DNA of 35,126 nucleotides from Candidatus Bathyarchaeota archaeon (GTDB lineage Archaea > Thermoproteota > Bathyarchaeia > Bathyarchaeales > Bathycorpusculaceae), in the NCBI GenBank assembly GCA_029907545.1, contig JARYLR010000015.1:1-35126 (forward strand). Direction: 5' to 3'. Positions 8,179-13,443 of this stretch are shown piece after piece. A program made the position numbers and the translations under genes. How positions within the stretch are numbered: position 1 is the stretch's first letter; each line of letters begins with the position of its first letter. A model generated the notes under the pieces. That model did not search any database. It had not been told where the DNA came from and was given only the letters and a program-made list of their open reading frames with translations.

Positions 8179-8234
8179 CGGAAGCTCTGCCAGGCTGAGC
8201 TACCGCCCGACCAGAAATCCTAGATGATGGAAAC

Positions 8235-8244
8235 GGATTTATGT
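8235..8244 (-). promoter_or_regulatory. putative TATA box of tRNA-Tyr
   Basis: Minus strand ACATAAATCC, centred about 30 nt before the mature tRNA-Tyr 5' end. Transcription would begin at or within a few bases of the TGGT that precedes the tRNA. Confidence 0.45.
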
Positions 8245-8293
8245 GTTTTGGATTGCAGGTACAGAGGCTAAAAGAGAGATTGGTGTTTGCTGC

Positions 8294-8413
8294 TTACTTG
8301 ATTTTTCTTGACCACCGTAGCCAGCACGCGCCACAGATGACAAGCATGGCTAGCATGAGCCAGAAGAGAATAGCAAGCATTTTGGCCGCTTCCGAAGCTA
8401 CTTCCCCGAACAT
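8294..8413 (-). CDS. possible 39-residue single-span membrane peptide
   Basis: The frame starts at ATG 8413 and ends with TAA at 8294-8296. The peptide begins MFGEVASEAAKM, has one strong hydrophobic span of about 18 residues (LAILFWLMLAMLVICGA), and ends with a basic tail (RWSRKIK). This is the positive-inside pattern of a small type-I-like membrane protein with an outside N-terminus. AGGAG lies only 2 nt before the ATG, closer than ideal. It sits between the two tRNA genes and fills an otherwise empty gap of more than 400 nt. No family is recognised. The composition is coding-like, but at this length chance cannot be excluded. Overlapping longer frames on both strands look non-coding. Confidence 0.4.
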   Translation of the reverse strand: MFGEVASEAAKMLAILFWLMLAMLVICGACWLRWSRKIK

Positions 8414-8636
8414 GTCTCCTCAACATACACATTCCATTAAGCAAGCTAAAAGCAACGTTCCCGAAACCGAAATGCACTCAACAATAAACATATTTTCAAC
8501 GGCGACATATGCTAAACTGAGTAGCAAACATTTTATAAAAACACGCCGCATACTATATTGACCTAAGCGGGAGAAAGGAGAAGGCTTCCGTCACCATTTT
8601 CTTCTTACAAACCAGGCAAGAAACAATCGTGAATTT
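8414..8636. other. gap between the small ORF and tRNA-Lys, no supported gene
   Basis: About 220 nt with no recognisable protein or RNA gene. It includes an AT-rich TTTTATAAAATG (minus) near 8530-8541 that could be a distant TATA element for the small membrane peptide. A plus-strand open frame that crosses this region has no family features. Confidence 0.3.
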
Positions 8637-8654
8637 TGGCGGGCCCGCCGGGAA

Positions 8655-8684
8655 TTGTTCCCTGAAAGGAGTAGCCTTCCGAGT
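8655..8684 (-). other. tRNA-Lys intron 2, inside the T-loop (58/59)
   Basis: A 30-nt insert splits the T-loop. A bulge-helix-bulge can be drawn with central helix GTTC/GAAC (4 Watson-Crick pairs), bulges AAA and AAT, and an intron stem GGAAGG/CCTTTC closing a 5-nt loop. Cutting after the second bulge base removes 8655-8684 and leaves loop TTCAATT. A one-base shift (8654-8683, position 59/60) would leave TTCAAAT. The sequence alone does not settle which is used. Confidence 0.75.
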
Positions 8685-8705
8685 TTGAACCCGGGACCCC
8701 CGGGT

Positions 8706-8726
8706 TTCTACGCAAGCATGCTTGCT
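8706..8726 (-). other. tRNA-Lys intron 1 (37/38)
   Basis: A 21-nt intron between A37 and A38 of the anticodon loop. It holds the palindrome GCAAGCATGCTTGC, forming an intron stem GCAAG/CTTGC. Flanking 3-nt bulges TAA and AAA sit either side of a weak central helix CTTT/GTAG that has one U-U mismatch, so this is a relaxed bulge-helix-bulge. Confidence 0.75.
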
Positions 8727-8842
8727 TAAAAGCCCGGTGCTCTGATCCTGACTGAGCTACGGGCCCTTTTTGGGCTTTTTTGTGCTCTTACAGAATCATG
8801 GGAAGGTGTTTTTTAGCGTTTCGTTTTGTTTTTGTTTGCTGT

Positions 8843-8849
8843 AAAAAAA
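8843..8849 (-). terminator. oligo-T tract after the PadR-type gene
   Basis: On minus, seven T residues follow about 10 nt after the TAA that ends the frame-restored PadR reading. Oligo-T runs are the usual archaeal terminators. Its position fits the longer, frame-restored gene better than the early stop at 8934. Confidence 0.4.
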
Positions 8850-8859
8850 GAGGTGGTGT

Positions 8860-9185
8860 TTAGGCGACGGCTTGGACTTTTAGGAGCCCTGTTATGAAGT
8901 TTTTGATTTTGTCGTTGGCGTTAAGTATGGTTTCTATTGTTTTTCTCCTTTGTCTGTTAGTTTGTATACGCGTTTTCTTTCGTTCCATGTTCCTTCGATT
9001 AGTCCGTTGCGTTCAAGTGAGTACAGTAGCGAGTATACTGTGCCGGAGCTTACGAGGAGATGGAATCTGCCGTGTATGAAGGAGATTATGTCGTAGCCGC
9101 TTAGGGGGCCTGCTCTGAGTTCGGCGAGGATTATTATATCCATGAAGTTTTTAATGATTCGTTCGTGCATTTTTTGAGGATACAT
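8860..9185 (-). pseudogene. PadR-family transcriptional regulator with a frameshift near its C-terminus
   Basis: Residues 1-82 form a complete PadR winged helix: IIKNFMDIIILAELRAG, then PLSGYDIISFIHGRF, then SSGTVYSLLYSLERNGLI and the wing KRVYKLTDKGEK. Reading stops at 8934 (TAG) right after GEK. Beyond an A run (five A on minus, 8940-8944) the next frame continues for 26 more codons, starting TIETILNANDKIKNF, to a TAA at 8860-8862. This is the expected C-terminal dimerisation helix. One extra A would restore a normal 108-residue protein. It may be a sequencing or assembly error, a true frameshift mutation, or programmed slippage. PadR proteins are usually autoregulated repressors, and a palindrome overlaps this gene's promoter. 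ATG 9185 or 9170 may be the start. Confidence 0.8.
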
Positions 9186-9258
9186 CCTTCCAATCTTTCA
9201 CCACCGATGATTATTGTTAGTGCGGTCATGACTATTCACGTTTTTAGATTTTATGTTG

Positions 9259-9271
9259 GATATAAATATTT
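9259..9271 (-). promoter_or_regulatory. putative TATA box of the PadR-type gene
   Basis: Minus strand reads AAATATTTATATCC here, about 75-85 nt before the ATG at 9185. It is immediately downstream (in transcription sense) of the 19-bp dyad at 9277-9295. Confidence 0.45.
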
Positions 9272-9276
9272 AAATT

Positions 9277-9295
9277 TTATTCTAATTCAGAATAA
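9277..9295. promoter_or_regulatory. perfect 7-bp inverted repeat, candidate PadR operator
   Basis: TTATTCT-AATTC-AGAATAA has arms that are exact reverse complements around a 5-nt centre. It sits at the BRE/upstream edge of the PadR TATA element, where a bound dimer would block the basal transcription factors. Autoregulation is typical for PadR proteins, but the site is AT-rich, so chance is possible. Confidence 0.4.
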
Positions 9296-9556
9296 GAAGT
9301 TGAAACTGAATACAAAAAGTTTAAACATGAAGCCCCATGAAACCCACTGAGATGGAGCTGTTGGTCGGAAAAACGGTTCGGTCGCCTCGTATTGTTGCGT
9401 CTTTCTGTGTTATGATGTGCCCGTAGCGGTTGCGATTTTTAAAGTTTGGTTCTCATCTAATAGCGGACGATGAGGCTGTTTTGTCAGTCTGCGATATATG
9501 TGCATGTTAGCAAACGTTAATTCCCATTCCATGTAGCTTGCTGAATGGTGTAAAGA

Positions 9557-10129
9557 GTGATTTCATGGAAACATTCCTTTAAGCGGTTGAATGAGGAACT
9601 TGAGGTAGCTAAGAAGAAGAAGCTGGCTTTGGACAACCTTCTGAGTGCGGGCAGAATCTCGCAGCCTACTTATGATGCGTTCTGCAGAGAAATTGACGAA
9701 GCGATCACTGAAATCGAGCGTCAGCAGCAAGCATTGCGGGAGAAAATGAATGCGAAGGCTGAGGAGCTTGAGAATCAGATCAAGACGTTAGAGATACTTT
9801 TGGCGAATTTCGAGATTCAGCATGTCACAGGCGAAGTTGAGGAGGACGTATACCAGCGTGAGGTTGACCTGCTTTCGATAGGATTGGATAACACGCGGCG
9901 TGAGCTTGAATCAGTTAAAGACGCTGTGAACCAGCTTTCCGGCAACATGCCAATGCAAAGTGAAATCGAAGTTGAGTTGCCCAAAGGTGGATTATCTAAG
10001 ACTGAGGTTGAGGTTATAGAGGTAACCACTGCGCCTGTTGACGAGAAGACATCTGAATCCATTGTGAGCCCGCTGCAGTCTGCTGAAGACGCAGAAGCCT
10101 CCGAAGATCATGGCGAGGAAAGCACGTAA
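9557..10129 (+). CDS. coiled-coil protein, function unknown (weak CdvA-like resemblance)
   Basis: This 190-residue protein starts at GTG. Residues about 5-125 are almost continuous heptad-patterned coiled coil, rich in E, K, L and Q. They include LDNLLSAGRISQPTYDAFCREIDEAI, EELENQIKTLEILLANFEIQ, and HVTGEVEEDVYQREVDLLSIGL. The last 60 residues are acidic and low-complexity, probably disordered, ending in GEEST. There is no signal peptide or membrane span. The helical pattern recalls archaeal ESCRT-associated CdvA-type coiled coils, but the PRC-barrel of CdvA is absent, so this is a low-confidence comparison. It stands between the PadR gene and the deacetylase gene, with about 90 nt to the latter. 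Confidence 0.7.
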   Translation: MISWKHSFKRLNEELEVAKKKKLALDNLLSAGRISQPTYDAFCREIDEAITEIERQQQALREKMNAKAEELENQIKTLEILLANFEIQHVTGEVEEDVYQREVDLLSIGLDNTRRELESVKDAVNQLSGNMPMQSEIEVELPKGGLSKTEVEVIEVTTAPVDEKTSESIVSPLQSAEDAEASEDHGEEST

Positions 10130-10218
10130 ACACGTAAACATCACCACTTTTTCTTCTTCTCGCTAGATACAGCTTTATTACCGCTTCCACGCTAGTTTCA
10201 GATTGAAGGCGTTTTCAC

Positions 10219-11316
10219 TTGTCCGAGAAAGTTGCCATCGCTTTCCATGAGAAAATGAAACAGTATGACCTTGGAGAAGGACACCCGTACCGAGGCGACC
10301 GATTTGAGAACGCAATCATTTTTTTCAAGAGTCAAGGCTTGTTTAATCTTCCAAGCGTCCTAGAGATTAAGCCGCAACCAGCTTCACAGGAAGATCTTTT
10401 CAGAGTTCACGAGAGGAACTACGTGGAAAGAATCTTCCGCCTAGCTAAAGAGGGCAAGCCATACGATTTTGAGACGCCTGTTTCTGAAAAAATTCTGGAA
10501 GCGGCTTTGCTGGTTACTGGTGCAGCGCTGGATTGCGGAAGACTTGTGCTTGACGGGAAAGTTAGGCGTGCCGTGGCTTTGGGAGGAGGATACCATCATG
10601 CAGGCCGCGGATATGGGGGGGGTTTCTGCCTATTCAATGACATTGCCGTTTTAATCGAGTTTTTAAGAACCAAATACGGTTTGAAACGTTTTCTCGTTTT
10701 GGATTATGACGTGCATTTCGGCAATGGCACAAGCGACATCTACTACGGTGATCCCAGTGTTCTCTACATTTCAGTGCATCAGGATCCGCGCACGCTTTAT
10801 CCTGGCAAGGGGTTTATTCACGAAGTTGGTGAAGGCGCAGGCGAGGGATTTAACGTGAATGTGCCTTTGCCGCCTGGGACGGCTGATGGCTCTTATCTTT
10901 ATGCTTTGGAGGAGGTTTTTGTTCCTTTGGCTGAGGAGTTTAAGCCTGACGTGATTATTGGGAATGGTGGAAGTGATCCGCATTTTGCAGATTCGCTTGG
11001 GGACTTGAACTTGTCAACGAAGGGTTTTTTCAGACTTTCTTGTCTGATTAGGAAGACTGCTGAGCGGGTTTGTGATAGTAGGCTTGTTTTGATGGTGGGA
11101 AGCGGCTATAACCCGTTGGTTTTGCCGCCTTGCTGGTATGCTTTGGCTGCTGGGGTAGTTGGCTTGAAAGAGATAGCTGTGGAAGAACAGTACCCTGTCC
11201 CACAGGAGCCTCCACATTGCCACCGAACTGTGGAAAAGACGGTTGACGAACTGAAGAGACTTCTAAGGAAGTATTGGTCATGTTTCGGCGGATTCGGAAT
11301 CAACGTTGTTCCCTAG
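10219..11316 (+). CDS. histone-deacetylase/AcuC-family zinc hydrolase
   Basis: The 365-residue protein covers the whole arginase/deacetylase fold of the HDAC superfamily. Key residues are present: GGGYHHAGRG with the His-His dyad (H126, H127), the zinc ligands D164 and H166 in LDYDVHFGNG, D253 in NGGSDPHFADSLG, and the transition-state Tyr in GSGYNP. Two positions differ from the commonest pattern (HHGNG is HFGNG, and GGGY is GSGY), but neither is a metal ligand. Likely roles are deacetylation of acetyl-lysine proteins such as chromatin or acetyl-CoA synthetase, or of acetylpolyamines. The start is a TTG at 10219 without a clear ribosome-binding site, so the exact N-terminus is uncertain. It is probably monocistronic. 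Confidence 0.9.
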   Translation: MSEKVAIAFHEKMKQYDLGEGHPYRGDRFENAIIFFKSQGLFNLPSVLEIKPQPASQEDLFRVHERNYVERIFRLAKEGKPYDFETPVSEKILEAALLVTGAALDCGRLVLDGKVRRAVALGGGYHHAGRGYGGGFCLFNDIAVLIEFLRTKYGLKRFLVLDYDVHFGNGTSDIYYGDPSVLYISVHQDPRTLYPGKGFIHEVGEGAGEGFNVNVPLPPGTADGSYLYALEEVFVPLAEEFKPDVIIGNGGSDPHFADSLGDLNLSTKGFFRLSCLIRKTAERVCDSRLVLMVGSGYNPLVLPPCWYALAAGVVGLKEIAVEEQYPVPQEPPHCHRTVEKTVDELKRLLRKYWSCFGGFGINVVP

Positions 11317-11442
11317 TTTGCTAACGTTGTAGAGTTAGTCGCTCGAGGCAGCCTCTAACCCCTTATATATACTAGTCATGTTTGCGTGGAGTTGGCGATT
11401 TTGCTGCCTTTTAATTGATGGGATTTTTCCTTTGCTTTCCGA

Positions 11443-11452
11443 GGTTTTAATA
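11443..11452 (+). promoter_or_regulatory. putative TATA element of the class V aminotransferase gene
   Basis: AGGTTTTAATAGC lies about 55 nt before the GTG at 11502. A second TATA-like TTATATATAC is at about 11362-11371. Between them and the start is a GGTGGAGG ribosome-binding-site-like tract about 13 nt before the GTG. Confidence 0.35.
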
Positions 11453-11501
11453 GCTACTGCTCACAAACATTGTTGCATACCGTGGTGGAGGATGCGTTTG
11501 G

Positions 11502-12638
11502 GTGACTGACTTGGAGAAGATGCGAGATATTTTTCCAGTAACGAGAACCAAAACTTTCTTGAATCATGCCGCGACCTCGCCGGTTTCGAAGCCTGTTGCC
11601 GACGTTATGAAGAAGCTCATTGACGAGGCAGTCAGTTTTGACTTTGGTTCTAAGGAGTGGGAAGACTTTGGCAAGCCTTACTTTGCTCAGCTCATCAACG
11701 CCGAGACAGAGGAAATTGCGCTGATAGAGAACACGTCTGTGGGCATGAATATTGCTGCTCACGTGATTCAGGCGCCTCGCGGCGCGAAAATTGTTACTAC
11801 TGACTTAGAGTATCCTTCGGTGACCTATCCCTTTCTGCGCAAAAGCCTAGGTTTGAACGTTCACTACGTAAGAAACGTGAATGGAAAGATTCTGATCAAA
11901 GACTTGGAAAAAGCTGTAGACGACAGAACCGCAGCAATAGCAATCAGCCATGTCGAATACGCTAATGGCTTTCGCCATGACCTACGTGCGGTAAGCGAGA
12001 TAGCCCGCAGACACGGCGCTTACCTGATTGTGGACGCGATTCAGGCGGCAGGCGCAATACCTGTCGATGTCAAAAGAGACCGCGTTGACTTCTTGGCGTC
12101 TGCGTGCTACAAGTGGCTTATGGGACCGTCTGGCGCAGGCTACCTTTACGTCAGAAGAGAGCTTATCGAGAAGTTTGAGCCTCCATTTGTCGGGTGGGCA
12201 AGTGTTAAGCCAGAGGTTTTTGAGACAACAGATTTCTGGGATATCTGGAAGCCACAGTATTCAGAGACCGCATCACGCTTTGAAGCAGGCTCACCCAGCA
12301 TCATAAGCTTCCTCGGCGCAAGGGCAGCAATAAAGCTGCTGCTAGACGTTGGAGTAGACCGCATTGAAAAGAGGATACTTGCGCTTACAGACTACTTGAT
12401 CGATGAACTCAAGAACGCGGGCTTCAAGCTTCAGACGCCTGAAGACAGAGTTTGCCGCGGAGGAATAGTGAACTTCAAGGTTAAAAACCCGCAGAAAATG
12501 CAGGAGCAACTTGCCGAAAAAGGCATAATCGTCACTGCGCGAGCTAACGGCATAAGGGTTTCCCCGCACTTTTACAACACTGAAGAGGAAATTGACAGAC
12601 TAGTGGAAGAAGTCAAAAAGAATCGAGAAACAGCATAG
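11502..12638 (+). CDS. class V aminotransferase (cysteine desulfurase-like PLP enzyme)
   Basis: The 378-residue protein has the class V fold: FLNHAATSPVSKPV at the N-terminus, IENTSVGMN for the phosphate-binding turn, ISHVEYANGFRHDL, VDAIQAAGAIPVDV with the cofactor Asp, and the Schiff-base lysine in SACYKWLMGPSGAGYLYV. It resembles SufS/isopenicillin-epimerase-like members. I do not see a convincing active-site cysteine loop of a true SufS, so it may be a lyase, desulfurase or aminotransferase acting on a small amino acid (uncertain). The start is GTG 11502. The C-terminal RANGIRVSPHFYNTEEEID is the family small-domain end. It is monocistronic and convergent with aspartate dehydrogenase. Confidence 0.88.
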   Translation: MTDLEKMRDIFPVTRTKTFLNHAATSPVSKPVADVMKKLIDEAVSFDFGSKEWEDFGKPYFAQLINAETEEIALIENTSVGMNIAAHVIQAPRGAKIVTTDLEYPSVTYPFLRKSLGLNVHYVRNVNGKILIKDLEKAVDDRTAAIAISHVEYANGFRHDLRAVSEIARRHGAYLIVDAIQAAGAIPVDVKRDRVDFLASACYKWLMGPSGAGYLYVRRELIEKFEPPFVGWASVKPEVFETTDFWDIWKPQYSETASRFEAGSPSIISFLGARAAIKLLLDVGVDRIEKRILALTDYLIDELKNAGFKLQTPEDRVCRGGIVNFKVKNPQKMQEQLAEKGIIVTARANGIRVSPHFYNTEEEIDRLVEEVKKNRETA

Positions 12639-12681
12639 CTAAAAAGAAAAGCCTTGCTAGCAACAAGAACACATAGCGGAT

Positions 12682-13419
12682 CTACTTTTTCTCCAAGATC
12701 TCTTTCAAAAGCGCTATAGCAGACCAAGCTGCAAGCGCACTGGTTTTCGGGTTGTCCGGATGTGGATCATTCGAAAACTTAAGCAACATATCGCCATGCC
12801 TCCATTTCACCTGAACCTCGTGCACGTTCCGCTGCACTTTAGGATCAGAAACCACTCGCACTTTAACTCGGTCAAGCCCAACGGTCAAAGCCAAAGCGGC
12901 TGCAACGTTCATCTCCCGCGGAAAGCGGTCAACAGCCTCCTTTGCGCTTCCCTCAAACACCACTCTCTCGGCGCGGTTGTCCAAATCCAACGTTCGAGGG
13001 TTCTTCCTCGAAGTCAAAATCACTTCTGCAACGTCAGCAAGGCGGGCTGCAGCAAGCGCATCCAAGCCTCCAATGGCTCCTGAAGGAAAATGTATCCGCC
13101 TGTCCTTAAGATCAATGTCCAGCAACGCGCCGACACTCATCACAATGAGCTCAATGCCAGCAGACAAAATCAGACGCGAATACTGTCTTGCGGCTTGCTG
13201 TGACGCAGCCTCAACGATTACTGCTGGCTTTAGCTGTATCATCTCTTCTAGGCTATGAGCTACCTGCGTTGGAAGCCGTGAAAGCTTTGCTAGTTTCTCA
13301 GCTTTAAGCACATCGCGATCAAAAAGGATAAGGCGGTCACATGGCACGATCTTTTTTCCCGCAGCCTCAACAATCAAAGTGCCTATGGCGCCGCACCCAA
13401 TTATGCCGACAGTCTTCAC
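12682..13419 (-). CDS. nadX: L-aspartate dehydrogenase
   Basis: 245 residues, the usual family length. An N-terminal Rossmann motif GIIGCGAIGTLI (about residues 5-16) is followed by D34 for NAD. Family-specific motifs are FPSGAIGGLDAL, NVAAALALTVGLD and the C-terminal NDPHPDNPKTSALAAWSAIALL, which includes the catalytic His-Asp region. The enzyme oxidises L-aspartate to iminoaspartate with NAD(P), feeding quinolinate and NAD synthesis with NadA. It lies 24 nt after the valyl-tRNA synthetase stop on the same strand, so the two are probably co-transcribed. No NadA or NadC is in the window. Confidence 0.92.
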   Translation of the reverse strand: MKTVGIIGCGAIGTLIVEAAGKKIVPCDRLILFDRDVLKAEKLAKLSRLPTQVAHSLEEMIQLKPAVIVEAASQQAARQYSRLILSAGIELIVMSVGALLDIDLKDRRIHFPSGAIGGLDALAAARLADVAEVILTSRKNPRTLDLDNRAERVVFEGSAKEAVDRFPREMNVAAALALTVGLDRVKVRVVSDPKVQRNVHEVQVKWRHGDMLLKFSNDPHPDNPKTSALAAWSAIALLKEILEKK

Positions 13420-13443
13420 TTTTCACCGCTTCCGTGAAGCCAG

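Larger units (their letters stand above)
8052..8209 (-). tRNA. tRNA-Tyr (GTA) with two introns, CCA encoded
   Basis: The exons fold into a 77-nt tRNA. The acceptor stem is CGGGCGG (8203-8209) with CCGCCCG (8056-8062), then discriminator A and encoded CCA. C1-G72 is the archaeal tyrosine identity pair. The D arm is GCTC-loop-GAGC. The anticodon stem TCCGG/CCGGA forms only after removal of intron 1 (8149-8178, 30 nt), at position 30/31. The anticodon loop CTGTAGA (GTA) is interrupted at the canonical 37/38 by intron 2 (8091-8141, 51 nt). Intron 1 shows a relaxed bulge-helix-bulge: bulge CGA, helix CTTC/GGAG, bulge ATG and a 7-bp intron stem GTCTACT/AGTAGAC. The T arm is GCAGG/CCTGC, but its loop is TCCAAAT with C at position 55, which is unusual. 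Confidence 0.92.
8637..8766 (-). tRNA. tRNA-Lys (TTT) with two introns, one in the T-loop, CCA encoded
   Basis: The exons give a 79-nt tRNA. The acceptor is GGGCCCG (8760-8766) with CGGGCCC (8641-8647), then discriminator G and encoded CCA. The D arm is GCTC-11 nt loop-GAGC. The anticodon stem is CCGGG/CCCGG with loop CTTTTAA (anticodon TTT, lysine). Intron 1 (8706-8726, 21 nt) is at the canonical 37/38. The T stem CCGGG (8690-8694) pairs with CCCGG (8648-8652), but about 30 extra nt lie within the loop, so a second intron interrupts the T-loop. Without both removals no cloverleaf forms. The 5' GGGCCCGTAGCTCAG start is classical for archaeal tRNA-Lys. Confidence 0.92.
9186..9556. other. intergenic region between the PadR and coiled-coil genes
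   Basis: 371 bases without a supported gene. The left part holds the PadR promoter (TATA-like AATATTTATATCC on minus, about 9259-9271) and the palindrome described separately. The right part (9300-9556) has no recognisable RNA or protein. A TTTTTAAAG element at about 9437-9445 may be a promoter for the coiled-coil gene, about 110 nt upstream of its start. Confidence 0.4.

Noticed and set aside
8268-8477. 69-codon minus frame between the tRNA genes
   Set aside because: The sequence is unstructured. The 39-codon frame in another phase has a clear transmembrane pattern instead.
8241-8561. 106-codon plus frame across the gap between the tRNA genes
   Set aside because: Low-complexity serine-rich translation. 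It opposes the small membrane-peptide frame and has no recognisable start signal or motif.
9465-9510. Possible C/D box RNA (GACGATGAGG with downstream CTG)
   Set aside because: The C box is imperfect, no D box CTGA at the right spacing and no D'/C' pair.
10469-10654. Internal plus frame within the deacetylase gene
   Set aside because: Wholly nested in a well-supported gene in another frame.
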